Shown: positions 26,360 through 36,021, counted from the first letter of the stretch. The stretch: DNA of 64,000 nucleotides from Octadecabacter sp. (GCA_028825445.1 JAPKAD010000008.1:1-64000); one strand, 5' to 3'. Notes: a model not told the origin generated them from the letters alone. Numbers and translations are program-made.

Positions 26360-27915
26360 GGCAAAAGCAGATATTGTAATGCAACACGCCTGGCCACATC
26401 CTCAAGTCCCAAGGCACGCAGGGTTGCAAAGCCTTCTTTGAACGCGACTTGGTCACCATCTATGCCGTTTTGTAGGGTTGCAAGTGCGCGCAGGATAGCT
26501 TCTCCGATGCGCCCTTGTCGGGCCATTTTTATTAGTGCTGAGTTTGGATTTGAAACAAATGCATTTTGTATCAAAAAATAATCTTCATGGATAGGAAACG
26601 TTTCTGATGGATCACCACGCGCAGTAGCTGCAAGAAATGCATCGGTTGTTGACAAGTTTTCGATCAGTGCCGCCTGTTCGTATTGATCCGACAATAGCAG
26701 CAACTTGAATACAATTGTTCCCTCATGCCCAATGTCCGCATCAATCAATTGGCGGGAAAATACTCGCGATAGGGGCACTAGTACGCCAACAGGGCGAGCT
26801 TCTCTCCAAAGATTTGAAACCGCATTATAAGTAGTTTTAGAATTATTGCCTGCTAAAGCAGTATTAAGAGCGTTCACTGCCTTTGCGCGTTCCCAAACTC
26901 CACCAGATGCAGCAGGAACCATTGCGGTGTAGAGCCCAAGTAGCGCGTTGTCTGAAATTGCGCCCGCGCGTGAAAGGCGTTCTGCAGCTTCGAGCTGGGC
27001 CTTCCAGCCAACGTTAGCGCGAAGATCTGCATGGGAAAACGCGCGTGGCAAATCTGAAGTGGTCAACGGGAATCCAATAGCCTCAAACATCCGGAATGTG
27101 AGTGGTGTAGTGCGTTCAGGCACCTTAAGTGCCTGCTCACCTTCATATAAATCAGGATCAAGAAATCGCGCAATTAGAGCGCCAGTATCTACGTCGATGT
27201 CCCCTAGAGCCAAAACAGTATTTAACGTTAAAGCGGCCGCGGACCAATCACCAGATCGAGCCAAACAAAATATAAGTGCTGATTGGGTTGGGGCTAAATC
27301 CGGTTTATTACTTAAAGCTTGACACACCTCATCTTCGGTACCTGTTAAAAGAGACACATCAAACCAGCGTCGAAACAAGTTTGGTGAGTCTGGTGTAGCC
27401 GCTTGCAGCATCGCTTGCGCGGGTTCCAACGCTCCAAGATCAAGCAATTTGTCCACGCGAGCTAACAAAAATGCATCAGGTATTGCGGTTTCACGTGGTG
27501 GGTTAGCTTGTGTAATGGTTAATGTGAAAAAAAGCTCCTGTATTGCGGGAAGCGTATTGATCTGACCAGCTTGTAACAGCTCAATTAACGTTGCAGTGTC
27601 ACTCCCATCCCATAAATTAGTGGGTAGGCCTGTCGAAGAAGGTGGTAGTAAACCAAGTATTCTTGGCTCAGTATCACTTAGCTCTATAACTGATACATCA
27701 GGCATAATTGCTGAATTAGTGACGGGAACTTCACTTACGTCGGGTGCACGGATTGATTTGGTGCCAAGGACAGGGGCAATGATGAAAAAATCGGGCTGTT
27801 CAACACTTTCAGATAACCAATCTATGGCAGTCAGTGGGGCAAAATCAATGTCTTGGCACCATACGGGAGCCACACAAAAAAAATACATCCCAAATGTTGC
27901 GATACGTAAAGCCAT
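26356..27915 (-). CDS. conserved exported protein of unknown function
   Basis: I do not recognise a named domain. The 519-residue product has an N-terminal signal peptide (RIATFGMYFFCVAPVWCQD), an aspartate/proline-rich segment to about residue 110, and then a long helical region with repeated alanine- and leucine-rich helices (ALEPAQAMLQAATPD, LLLLSDQYEQAALIENL) suggestive of a TPR/SEL1-like solenoid. Homologues of similar length upstream of xerD occur, as I recall, in other Rhodobacterales. The start is put at ATG 27915 because it forms a TGATG junction with the small upstream gene; a TTG lies one codon earlier. It overlaps xerD by 4 bp. Confidence 0.75.
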   Translation of the reverse strand: MALRIATFGMYFFCVAPVWCQDIDFAPLTAIDWLSESVEQPDFFIIAPVLGTKSIRAPDVSEVPVTNSAIMPDVSVIELSDTEPRILGLLPPSSTGLPTNLWDGSDTATLIELLQAGQINTLPAIQELFFTLTITQANPPRETAIPDAFLLARVDKLLDLGALEPAQAMLQAATPDSPNLFRRWFDVSLLTGTEDEVCQALSNKPDLAPTQSALIFCLARSGDWSAAALTLNTVLALGDIDVDTGALIARFLDPDLYEGEQALKVPERTTPLTFRMFEAIGFPLTTSDLPRAFSHADLRANVGWKAQLEAAERLSRAGAISDNALLGLYTAMVPAASGGVWERAKAVNALNTALAGNNSKTTYNAVSNLWREARPVGVLVPLSRVFSRQLIDADIGHEGTIVFKLLLLSDQYEQAALIENLSTTDAFLAATARGDPSETFPIHEDYFLIQNAFVSNPNSALIKMARQGRIGEAILRALATLQNGIDGDQVAFKEGFATLRALGLEDVARRVALQYLLLP

Positions 27916-28067
27916 CAATTATCACCTAATGTGATTGGTAAAATAACCTCTTGTAAAGGAGCTGCAAAATCATTGGCCATAAAAATAGGGCCTAAATAAG
28001 CGTAAGCTACGAATGCAATTACCGCCAAAACCACGAGCACAAACAAGAATTTAATCAATCGCCACAT
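27915..28067 (-). CDS. small single-pass membrane protein (50 aa)
   Basis: The 50-residue reading starts at ATG 28067 with MWRLIKFLFVLVVLAVIAFV, a basic N-terminus followed by one membrane helix, and ends with a short tail of about 24 residues. Its TGA overlaps the ATG of the next gene (TGATG), the mark of translational coupling. Similar small membrane proteins occur, as I recall, in the same place in other Rhodobacterales. The function is unknown; it may anchor or assist the exported protein that follows. Confidence 0.72.
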   Translation of the reverse strand: MWRLIKFLFVLVVLAVIAFVAYAYLGPIFMANDFAAPLQEVILPITLGDN

Positions 28068-28285
28068 GAAATTTGCCCTTTTTTAGCCATATTTTTTGAC
28101 TTGTATGCACAGCCTTAGTTGCTGCTTTAACAATCATTATATATGTCCTTGTCAGTAAGAACACGCCACTCTGTCATAATTATTTTCAAACCGGTGGGAG
28201 CTAGCCTATTTTTTGATGATTTTAGGCAAACGTCTGTCGGGTAAGTTGCTGCTAATGCAGTAAAAAGGTATAGGTTAACCCTAGA

Positions 28286-28867
28286 ATGGACAACTTTAAA
28301 AACTCTCAAGCAGATCAGCGATTGCATCGATTGCGCACCACTGTGGTTCTTGTGGGCATGATGGGGTCTGGCAAAACGGCTATTGGTCGGGCAATGGCGC
28401 TGAAATTAGATGTTCCTTTTGTCGATTCTGATGCAGAAATCGAAGCAGCAGCCAAAGCCACTATTTCTGAGATTTTTGCTCGATCTGGTGAGCCATTCTT
28501 TCGAAATCGTGAGGCAGAAGTCATTGAGCGTCTATTGCAATCAACACCTTGTGTGTTGTCCACGGGTGGGGGTGCCTTTCTAGAAGAACGCAATCGCGCA
28601 GCAATTTTTAAATATGGCGTGGCGGTGTGGCTGGACGCCGATCTTGATCTGCTATGGGAGAGGGTCCGCCACAAGGATACGCGCCCGCTGTTGAGGACGA
28701 ATGATCCACGCAAAACTCTGCGCAAGATTTTCAAAGATCGCGCGCCAATTTATCAATTAGCTGATTTGCGAGTCGAAGCGAAACCTGAATATTCAATTGA
28801 TTATATGACTGACGAGGTGATGCGCATGCTGACCACTCGCGTTGACGTATTGGAAGCTGTAACATGA
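28286..28867 (+). CDS. aroK: shikimate kinase
   Basis: AroK phosphorylates shikimate in the pathway to chorismate and the aromatic amino acids. The 193-residue protein has the P-loop GMMGSGKTAIGR near residue 26, the DSDAEIE segment (Mg and shikimate), FRNREAEVI and STGGGAF for substrate binding, and the lid arginines (RPLLR). An N-terminal extension of about 16 residues precedes the core. It overlaps aroB by 4 bp and is divergent from the xerD set. Confidence 0.95.
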   Translation: MDNFKNSQADQRLHRLRTTVVLVGMMGSGKTAIGRAMALKLDVPFVDSDAEIEAAAKATISEIFARSGEPFFRNREAEVIERLLQSTPCVLSTGGGAFLEERNRAAIFKYGVAVWLDADLDLLWERVRHKDTRPLLRTNDPRKTLRKIFKDRAPIYQLADLRVEAKPEYSIDYMTDEVMRMLTTRVDVLEAVT

Positions 28868-30003
28868 TTGAAACTATCCATATCGACCTGCCTGGTAGAG
28901 CTTATGATGTGGTGATTGGGCCCGGATTACTAGCACAGGCTGGCACATGGATCATGCCGTTTCTCAAGCGCCCACGCGTATTGATTGTCACTGAAGAAAA
29001 TGTAGCAGCTCTACATCTTGGTGAGTTAAAATCTGGGCTCGCAGCATTAGGAATTATGTCTGAAGCCCTTGTGCTGCCGCCGGGTGAAAATACTAAAAGC
29101 TGGCCATACTTTGAACAGACTGTCGAATGGCTAGTGGCCCAAAAGGTGGAACGTGGCGATATTGTAGTAGCTTTTGGTGGTGGAGTGATTGGCGATCTGG
29201 TGGGTTTTGCAGCTGCCACTGTTCTTCGCGGTGTGCGGTTTATACAAATACCGACATCATTGCTTGCGCAAGTTGACAGTTCGGTCGGAGGTAAGACAGG
29301 GATAAATTCTTCAAGTGGCAAAAACTTAATTGGTGCGTTTCATCAACCCACATTGGTTTTGGCGGATACCTCACTTCTCGAGACTCTCACTTCTCGAGAC
29401 TTTTTGTCGGGTTACGGAGAAGTCATCAAATACGGGTTGTTGGGTGACGTAGCTTTTTTTGATTGGCTTGAACTTGAAGGTAAAAATCTTAAGCCTATGA
29501 TAAATAATACCTTATCAGTAAATGATACTGTCAAGGCAAGGGTATGGGCAGTCAAACGATCAGTCGAGATGAAAGCCCGTATCGTTGAAAGTGATGAAAC
29601 CGAACGGGGGGACCGTGCGCTTCTAAACCTTGGCCATACGTTTTGCCACGCGCTAGAGGCGGCAACCGGATATGGTGATCGACTGTTACACGGTGAAGGT
29701 GTGGCAATAGGCTGTGCCTTAGCTTTTGAATTGTCCGCACGGATGGGACTGTGTAGTCAAGAAGATCCAAGCCGTGTTCGTGCTCACCTCAAAGATATGG
29801 GCATGAAGACTGACCTGGCTGACATTGATGGTATTTTGCCAGATGCTGACACGCTGCTGGCACTAATGAGGCAAGATAAAAAAGTCATCAATGGCCAGCT
29901 ACAGTTTGTTCTGGTCCGTGGCATTGGTGACGCATTTGTGACTGGTGATGTACCCGCAGATACTATACTAAATGTTCTGCGTGATGGATTAGTGAGCCAC
30001 TAA
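28864..30003 (+). CDS. aroB: 3-dehydroquinate synthase
   Basis: AroB makes 3-dehydroquinate from DAHP, using NAD and a metal ion. At 379 residues it is full length. It has PPGENTKSW, the NAD-binding FGGGVIGDLVGFAAATVLRG, the QVDSSVGGKTGIN stretch, and metal ligands in GYGEVIKYGLL, LNLGHTFCHALE and LLHGEGVAIG. It is coupled to aroK. Oddly, codons around residues 169-180 contain a perfect 16-bp tandem repeat read in two frames without disturbing the protein. Confidence 0.96.
   Translation: MIETIHIDLPGRAYDVVIGPGLLAQAGTWIMPFLKRPRVLIVTEENVAALHLGELKSGLAALGIMSEALVLPPGENTKSWPYFEQTVEWLVAQKVERGDIVVAFGGGVIGDLVGFAAATVLRGVRFIQIPTSLLAQVDSSVGGKTGINSSSGKNLIGAFHQPTLVLADTSLLETLTSRDFLSGYGEVIKYGLLGDVAFFDWLELEGKNLKPMINNTLSVNDTVKARVWAVKRSVEMKARIVESDETERGDRALLNLGHTFCHALEAATGYGDRLLHGEGVAIGCALAFELSARMGLCSQEDPSRVRAHLKDMGMKTDLADIDGILPDADTLLALMRQDKKVINGQLQFVLVRGIGDAFVTGDVPADTILNVLRDGLVSH
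29370..29401 (+). repeat. 16-bp perfect tandem repeat inside aroB
   Basis: CTCACTTCTCGAGACT occurs twice head to tail (29370-29385 and 29386-29401). As 16 is not a multiple of three, the two copies encode different residues, yet the frame stays open. Confidence 0.9.
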
Positions 30004-30009
30004 AAAAGT

Positions 30010-30041
30010 GAACCCGCGGCTGGCCGTGGTGACGCGGGTTC
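30010..30041 (-). terminator. shared hairpin between convergent aroB and ssb
   Basis: GAACCCGCG (30010-30018) pairs with CGCGGGTTC (30033-30041). On the reverse strand the stem is followed by a T-run (CACTTTTTTA), so it terminates ssb best. On the forward strand a looser T-rich stretch follows, and it may also end aroB. Confidence 0.85.
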
Positions 30042-30068
30042 CAAACTATTTTTGTAATTAGAAAACTT

Positions 30069-30569
30069 TTAAAACGGAATTTCGTCATCCATGTCACTGG
30101 CGCCACCGCCTTGGCCTCCGCTCTGACTACCACCATTTCCACCCTGATCGGCGCTGCCAAAACTGCCGCCTTGGTCACCGTTGGAATACGCCCCACTATT
30201 GGTAGAACCACTATCACTGCGACCGCCAATCATTGTCATCACACCGTCAAAGCCCTGTAACACTATCTCGGTTGAATATTTGTCAACGCCAGATTGATCC
30301 TGCCACTTCCGAGTTTGTAATTTGCCCTCAATATAAACAGTTGAACCTTTTTTTAGGTATTGTTCTGCAACACGCACCAACCCTTCTTGAAAAATTGCGA
30401 CTGAATGCCATTCTGTCTTTTCGCGCCGCTCACCTGTGTTTTTGTCTTTCCAGGTTTCAGATGTTGCGATGCTCAGGTTGCACACCTTGCCACCGTTCTG
30501 AAAGCTTCGCACCTCTGGGTCGCGACCCAGATTGCCGATAATCATGACTTTATTAAGTGAACCGGCCAT
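30069..30569 (-). CDS. ssb: single-stranded DNA-binding protein
   Basis: The 166-residue SSB has the OB-fold at residues 1-110 ([56 protein letters not shown]), a glycine/serine-rich linker, and the acidic tip MDDEIPF that binds partner proteins. It coats single strands in replication, repair and recombination. The gene stands alone. I saw no GTTC-N7-GTTC box upstream, so SOS control is not evident. Confidence 0.97.
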   Translation of the reverse strand: MAGSLNKVMIIGNLGRDPEVRSFQNGGKVCNLSIATSETWKDKNTGERREKTEWHSVAIFQEGLVRVAEQYLKKGSTVYIEGKLQTRKWQDQSGVDKYSTEIVLQGFDGVMTMIGGRSDSGSTNSGAYSNGDQGGSFGSADQGGNGGSQSGGQGGGASDMDDEIPF

Positions 30570-30699
30570 GGTGAATCTCCTATAGAATCTGATTTATATA
30601 ATTAAGTGTTACATTACCTGAAACTAGTAAATAACCCCATAATGAGTAGATTGAGCGTCTTGTTTAGGCTACCATTATTTTTTATCTCTAGGTAATTGG

Positions 30700-31287
30700 A
30701 TGCGAATGTTGAAAATTATGGCCATATTTGCAGTTGTGTTATTAAATTCATCATTGATGGCGGAAAACTTGTCGACCCGCAATCGCACGACGCTTTTCGG
30801 TTTACAACTTGATGTTTTAGACGGACGTGCGTCTGCCCAATACGCCAACTCGATCCGATTACAGCCACCTGAAGTCAATATTTCTTCTACTGATAACGCT
30901 GTAATGCAATATAGTGGTGAATATCGTGGTGAATTTTTCAATATGGCTAAATCAGCGGCACAACGTAATTCTGTGCCAGAGGGTTTGTTTCTGCGTTTGG
31001 TGCAACAAGAAAGCGCTTGGAACCCGCATGCGGTGTCTTCAGCTGGGGCGGTGGGTTTAACGCAACTAGTGCCCAAAACTGCGCAATATCTGCAGGTAAA
31101 TGCCCAAAACCCTTATCAAAATCTTGATGGTGGGGCGCGGTATCTGCGCGAACAGTATGACGAATTTGGATCGTGGCGTTTAGCGCTTGCAGCCTATAAT
31201 GCTGGACCCGGTGCGGTGCAACGTTATGGTGGCCTACCGCCCTACCGTGAGACACAAAATTACGTTAAAATTATTTTAGGAATTTAA
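30700..31287 (+). CDS. lytic transglycosylase domain-containing protein (SLT family)
   Basis: The 195-residue exported protein has a signal peptide (MLKIMAIFAVVLLNSSLMA), a spacer, then an SLT-type domain from about residue 90: catalytic glutamate in LRLVQQESAWNPHAVSSAGAVGLTQLVPKTA, split here as LVQQESAWNP and AGAVGLTQLVP, and the LALAAYNAGPGAV motif near the end. Such enzymes cleave glycan strands to 1,6-anhydro ends. It is smaller than most transglycosylases but complete for the group. It is convergent with the ABC transporter operon. Confidence 0.9.
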   Translation: MRMLKIMAIFAVVLLNSSLMAENLSTRNRTTLFGLQLDVLDGRASAQYANSIRLQPPEVNISSTDNAVMQYSGEYRGEFFNMAKSAAQRNSVPEGLFLRLVQQESAWNPHAVSSAGAVGLTQLVPKTAQYLQVNAQNPYQNLDGGARYLREQYDEFGSWRLALAAYNAGPGAVQRYGGLPPYRETQNYVKIILGI

Positions 31288-31423
31288 AATCCAAAAACTT
31301 TTATTTAATTTTTTTTGCTGTTTTTGTTCTATAATTGTAGGAAATCTCAGAAATTTTTACTGAAGCACGAAACCCAAGTCAGCACATCAAATACGCATGC
31401 TTAAATACTGATAACGAACAATC

Positions 31424-31448
31424 GTTATTCAGATGTTATCTGAATAAC
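31424..31448 (-). terminator. perfect inverted repeat at the end of the ABC transporter operon
   Basis: GTTATTCAGAT (31424-31434) and ATCTGAATAAC (31438-31448) form an 11-bp perfect stem with a 3-base loop that includes the stop codon of the ATPase gene. A second stem (31408-31417 with 31422-31432) shares bases with it, so only one can form at a time. There is no T-run, so it may protect the message end instead of terminating. Confidence 0.45.
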
Positions 31449-33503
31449 AGGTTCCATGTTTGCCATATCAGTATCTGTGAGGTGGCATTTAATCTGGTGT
31501 CCATTGTCTAGTCTCCGTACTAATGGCACTTCGGTTTCGCACCTAGTACGTCCGGCGATGTCTTTCCAATTACATCGTGTTTGGAACGGGCAACCTGATG
31601 GCGGGTTTATAGCTGACGGAATGTCTCCTTCAAGAACGATATGTTTTTTCTTAACCTTGGTGTCCGCAATCGGCACGGCTGATAGCAATGCTTCTGTGTA
31701 GGGATGGTAAGGTGGGCTAAAGACCTGATCAGTAGAGCCCATCTCAACTACGTGGCCAAGATACATTACCATAACGCGATCAGATAGATATCGCACGATG
31801 CTCAGGTCATGACTGATGAACAGCAGGGTGGTTTTGTGCTCGCGCTGGATTTCCATCAACAGATCCGTCACAGCGGCTTGCACCGACACATCTAGTGCTG
31901 ATACTGGTTCATCCGCTACAACAATTCGCGCATCACCAGCAAAAGCGCGCGCAATTCCGACGCGTTGCTTTTGACCACCCGACAATTGACGTGGCATTCG
32001 GCCAGAAAATTCCCGCGGCAGCTTTACTAAATCAAGTAGTTTCAGCATACGCGAATGGCGTTCTCTATCATTATTGCCGATCTTAAAAATTTCAAGTGCT
32101 CGCGTAATTTGACGCCCGACGGTCATAGATGGGTTTAGTGTGTCGAATGGATTTTGAAATACCATCTGCACATCTGCAACGGTCTTAGTGTCACGCTTTT
32201 CAATTGGAATGTTACCGATGCTTTTTCCATCAAGCAAAATTTCGCCTGATGTTGCAGTTTCAAGCCCCATCAAGACTTTCGCAAAAGTCGATTTACCGCA
32301 CCCAGATTCACCTACAATGGCCAGAGTTTCACTTTCTCGAGCTTCAAATGTTAGCGTTTCATTCGCCTTCACAACTTTCAAATCACCACTAGCAAAGAGC
32401 GTGGATGCTGCGACCTCATAGTATTTTTTCAAGTTATTCATTTTTAAAACTACGCAACCAGGCGCAGGCTTTTCGGTCTGAACACTAGCAACACGTGGTG
32501 CGTCCCAATCAATTTCTACGTGTCGCAAACAACGGCTTTCATGATCAATTCCTGCGTCTTCCATGAAAATGTGGTCTTGATCGCAGCGCCCAGCCTCAAA
32601 ATAATCACAACGTGGACCAAAGTTACAACCATTGGGCCGTTCATGGGGCAGTGGGAAGTTTCCTGGAATAGTCACTAAGGGTCGAGCGTTCTTGTCGGCG
32701 CCAGGCAATGGTATCGAGCGGAACAGCGCCTTTGTATATGGATGGCGCATCTTGTTAAATACGCCTTCAATGGTGCCGCGTTCAACTGCTTCGCCGGAGT
32801 ACATGACACAGATCCGGTCACAGGTTTCCAACACCAGGCCAAGGTTGTGGCTAATGAACAGCATCGATGTACCATATTTCTTGCCAAGGTCTTTGACCAA
32901 TTCGACAACTGCCGCCTCAACCGTTACATCGAGCGCGGTTGTTGGTTCGTCCAAAATTAACAGAGACGGCTTTGACATTAATGCCATTGCTATCACGATG
33001 CGCTGCTGCTGACCGCCAGACAGTTGGTGGGGGAACGAGTTTAGCATTCGTTCGGGGTCGGGGAGCTTCACGTCTGTCACAACTTCAAGCGCGCGCGCGT
33101 GGGCTTCAGCCTTTGACACACCTTCGTGAATCATGGGGACTTCCATCAGCTGTTTGCCTATGCGCATAGCGGGGTTTAACGACGCCATGGGTTCTTGATA
33201 GATCATCGCAATTTCCGAACCGCGAATATCGCGCAATTCCTCGCGCGTCATAGTGTTCATTTCACGGCCCTTAAACTTGATTGAGCCACCAACGATGTGC
33301 CCATTTACGCCAAGGTCTTGCATGATCCCAAGCGCAACTGTGGATTTTCCACAACCGGATTCGCCTACAATACCTAGAGCTTCACCGGGTTGCAGCGAGG
33401 CTGAAAAGTTCATCACCGCAGGAATTTCGCGCAGCCTCGTAAAGAAACTTATGGATAGCCTATCGATCTCAAGAATTGGTCCACCGTGGGATCTCTTTTC
33501 CAT
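31425..33503 (-). CDS. ABC transporter, fused double ATPase (DppD-DppF type)
   Basis: The 692-residue protein joins two ATPase units that are separate in E. coli Dpp/Opp. Each has a Walker A (GESGCGKST), a signature motif (LSGGQQQR in the first, LSGGQKQR in the second), a Walker B (LLILDEPTTALD; IVVADEPVSALD) and a cysteine-containing oligopeptide C-terminal motif (CNFGPRCD; CPFQTRCN). It powers import by the two permeases encoded directly upstream (4-bp gap). It is the last gene of the operon. Confidence 0.94.
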   Translation of the reverse strand: MEKRSHGGPILEIDRLSISFFTRLREIPAVMNFSASLQPGEALGIVGESGCGKSTVALGIMQDLGVNGHIVGGSIKFKGREMNTMTREELRDIRGSEIAMIYQEPMASLNPAMRIGKQLMEVPMIHEGVSKAEAHARALEVVTDVKLPDPERMLNSFPHQLSGGQQQRIVIAMALMSKPSLLILDEPTTALDVTVEAAVVELVKDLGKKYGTSMLFISHNLGLVLETCDRICVMYSGEAVERGTIEGVFNKMRHPYTKALFRSIPLPGADKNARPLVTIPGNFPLPHERPNGCNFGPRCDYFEAGRCDQDHIFMEDAGIDHESRCLRHVEIDWDAPRVASVQTEKPAPGCVVLKMNNLKKYYEVAASTLFASGDLKVVKANETLTFEARESETLAIVGESGCGKSTFAKVLMGLETATSGEILLDGKSIGNIPIEKRDTKTVADVQMVFQNPFDTLNPSMTVGRQITRALEIFKIGNNDRERHSRMLKLLDLVKLPREFSGRMPRQLSGGQKQRVGIARAFAGDARIVVADEPVSALDVSVQAAVTDLLMEIQREHKTTLLFISHDLSIVRYLSDRVMVMYLGHVVEMGSTDQVFSPPYHPYTEALLSAVPIADTKVKKKHIVLEGDIPSAINPPSGCPFQTRCNWKDIAGRTRCETEVPLVRRLDNGHQIKCHLTDTDMANMEPVIQITSE

Positions 33504-33507
33504 GGGC

Positions 33508-34962
33508 TTAATCCTTTAAGCTTTCTTCACGCAGACCGTCTGCAAGAAGATTGAGTCCAAGTACCAGCGACAACAATGCCATCGCTGGTGGAAGTGCAGG
33601 GTGCGCATAAATCAACAGCAGCTTGCGGCCTTCGTTGATTGTGCTACCCCAATCGGGGCTTTCAGGTGGAAGGCCTAGGCCAAAAAAGCCAAGGGTGCCA
33701 AGCAGGATTGTTGTGTAGCCGATGCGCAGACAAAAATCGACAATCAGCGGGCCACGTGCATTTGGTAAAATTTCCCAAAGCATGATGTACCATGTGCCTT
33801 CGCCACGGGTTTGCGCTGCTGCCACGTAATCGCGGGTTTTGATATCGAGTGCCAATCCTCGCACGATACGGAACACTGTTGGCGAGTTCACAAAAACTAC
33901 TGATACAAACACAACAAGAATGCCACTCGGAATTGTGATGAAATCGAGTTTTGATGGCCAGATAACGAGGGGACTGGCGTTGTCACTGATAACCATCAGG
34001 TAGATCAGCGCCAGTGGGACTAATACTATGGAGAGATATAGTATATTCTTCTTACCTTGGGTTTTATAGCGTGAATTTATCAGCACTCCGCAAAAGATTA
34101 GTGGAAAAATAAACAGAAATGCGCCCATATAATTTGGCAGACCAGTTGCAACAATTTCTGGCGTCACCAATAGATAGAAAAGTAAAATCACAGGGAAAGC
34201 GAGAATTAGGTTGGCAAGAAATGACAAGATTGTATCGAGTTTGCCACCGTAATACCCTGCAGGTAACCCTAATGTGATACCAACCATAAATGCAAAAACT
34301 GTGGCCAATGGTGCGATAAGCATTACGATCACCGATCCATGAACAACACGACTAAATATATCGCGCGCTAGGTTGTCACCACCCAAGAGATAGTGCGGAA
34401 AAAAATTAGCTTCTTGTCCATCAGGAACAAGGAAGCCTGGGGTTTTATTTTTAATGCCAGAAATTTGCTGTAGCGGATCATGGGTCGCAATTAAGTCAAA
34501 AAAACCAACAAATATTGATGTGAAGACCCAAAACATTACGAGGGCAAAGCCGATCATACCAATCGTGCTGTCAAACAATTTGCCATATAGGCCAAGCTTG
34601 CGTTTAAAGAAAATTGACACAGCGAAGGTCACGATCAGCGCAATCCAAACGGGCATGAAACGTTTGATGATTTCACCTAGGATGCCGGCTTTTCCGTAAG
34701 GCATAAACCAAGACACAACGATTATTGCCGCGCCAATCAAAACGATCAACATAAAAAGTTGGGTGTTGATCTTTTCAAGTTGCCCCTGAAGTCCACCACG
34801 TGATTTTAACGTACCATCAGTGTTAGATTGCAATTTTACTTCAGATGCAAAAAACCCCATTACGAGTTGCAAAATAATTCCAATTAAAAAGATAGCGAAT
34901 GCAATCATTATTGCGGGGATGAGAGTACTCGCGAAGGAGCCGGTCCAAGAAAGTTCTTCCAT
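33508..34962 (-). CDS. ABC transporter permease (DppC-like, with long N-terminal membrane part)
   Basis: This is an inner-membrane permease of peptide/nickel-type ABC importers. The 484 residues are well above the roughly 300 of DppC, because extra helices (about 15-165) precede the DppC core. The core shows HYLLGGDNLARDIFSRVVHGS, the EAA-like loop RDYVAAAQTRGEGTWYIML, and LLGTLGFFGLGLPPESPDWG. Such extended versions occur, as I recall, in other alphaproteobacteria. It lies between the partner permease (12-bp gap) and the ATPase (4-bp gap). Confidence 0.92.
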   Translation of the reverse strand: MEELSWTGSFASTLIPAIMIAFAIFLIGIILQLVMGFFASEVKLQSNTDGTLKSRGGLQGQLEKINTQLFMLIVLIGAAIIVVSWFMPYGKAGILGEIIKRFMPVWIALIVTFAVSIFFKRKLGLYGKLFDSTIGMIGFALVMFWVFTSIFVGFFDLIATHDPLQQISGIKNKTPGFLVPDGQEANFFPHYLLGGDNLARDIFSRVVHGSVIVMLIAPLATVFAFMVGITLGLPAGYYGGKLDTILSFLANLILAFPVILLFYLLVTPEIVATGLPNYMGAFLFIFPLIFCGVLINSRYKTQGKKNILYLSIVLVPLALIYLMVISDNASPLVIWPSKLDFITIPSGILVVFVSVVFVNSPTVFRIVRGLALDIKTRDYVAAAQTRGEGTWYIMLWEILPNARGPLIVDFCLRIGYTTILLGTLGFFGLGLPPESPDWGSTINEGRKLLLIYAHPALPPAMALLSLVLGLNLLADGLREESLKD

Positions 34963-34974
34963 AGTCTGGCTCCT

Positions 34975-36021
34975 TTATGAAATACGAATGCGTGGGTTAA
35001 GGAATACATAACCAATGTCAGATATCAGCTGTGTCATTAGAACAACGATAACTGAGATTACGGAAACGCCAAGCAACATTTCAATATCGTTGTTGGACGC
35101 AGCCCGCACAAGTTCCCAACCAAAGCCCTTGTAGTTAAAAAGAGTTTCAACAATTACTACTCCGTTGAGAAGCCACGGTACTTGCAACATTATGACTGTA
35201 AATGGTGCTATTAACGCATTGCGTAAAGCGTGTTTTATGACGATATTGGCAAAGCTCACACCTTTAAGGCGGGCAGTGCGGACATATTGTGCAGTCATTA
35301 TCTCGGTCATTGATGCGCGTGTCATACGGGCGATGTAGCCCATACCATAAATCGCAATCGTCATTACCGGAAGAAAAAAGTTGTTGAATGTAATATTGTC
35401 CATGGCCGATGTTGCGGTTCCCTTGAAATACTGCATCCCAAATAATGGTGTCGCGAACAGAGCTATTAAAATGACACCTGATACATATTCCGGCGTTGCC
35501 GTTGCAATAATTGATACTGTGGAGAGTGAGCGATCGGTACGTGAACCTTCGCGCATACCTGCAAGCACACCGATAATAAGCGCCCCTGGAACCATGACCA
35601 TTAGTACCCAGAACATCAATTTTCCGGTATTGCCAAGACGTGTTGGCAGCACATCAGCGACGTCTTCTTTGGCAACTGTTGAAAACCCCCAGTTACCTTG
35701 AATTATGCCACAGAAAGTCGGGGTTTCATCAGTTGGAGGGGAATTCCGTTCGCATTTTGAGCGGATCTCACCATCTGAACCTTCAATAATATAGCCAGGG
35801 ACTACACCAAGCCATTGTCCATACTTTACAGGCAAGGCCTGCGTATAACCTCGGTTACCCAGATAACTGATTACCGCTTCGTCAGACATACGGAAATTAC
35901 CTTGAGTCTTGGCTAGTACTTCAAGTTTTGGGTAGAGGTTAGTAAGCCAAAACACTATAAATGTTAGGCAAATCGCAGTGAGGACCATTACCCCAAGGCG
36001 GCGCAAAATAAACAGTCCCAT
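34975..36021 (-). CDS. ABC transporter permease (DppB-like)
   Basis: The 348-residue membrane protein is the DppB-type half of the import channel. It has the N-terminal helix (RRLGVMVLTAICLTFIVFWL), a periplasmic stretch of about 100 residues, and the EAA loop YVRTARLKGVSFANIVIKHALRN, which docks on the ATPase. The last segment (ISDIGYVFLNPRIRIS) is the family end. The gene is separated from the binding-protein gene by a hairpin, which would let the binding protein be made in excess. Confidence 0.93.
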   Translation of the reverse strand: MGLFILRRLGVMVLTAICLTFIVFWLTNLYPKLEVLAKTQGNFRMSDEAVISYLGNRGYTQALPVKYGQWLGVVPGYIIEGSDGEIRSKCERNSPPTDETPTFCGIIQGNWGFSTVAKEDVADVLPTRLGNTGKLMFWVLMVMVPGALIIGVLAGMREGSRTDRSLSTVSIIATATPEYVSGVILIALFATPLFGMQYFKGTATSAMDNITFNNFFLPVMTIAIYGMGYIARMTRASMTEIMTAQYVRTARLKGVSFANIVIKHALRNALIAPFTVIMLQVPWLLNGVVIVETLFNYKGFGWELVRAASNNDIEMLLGVSVISVIVVLMTQLISDIGYVFLNPRIRIS

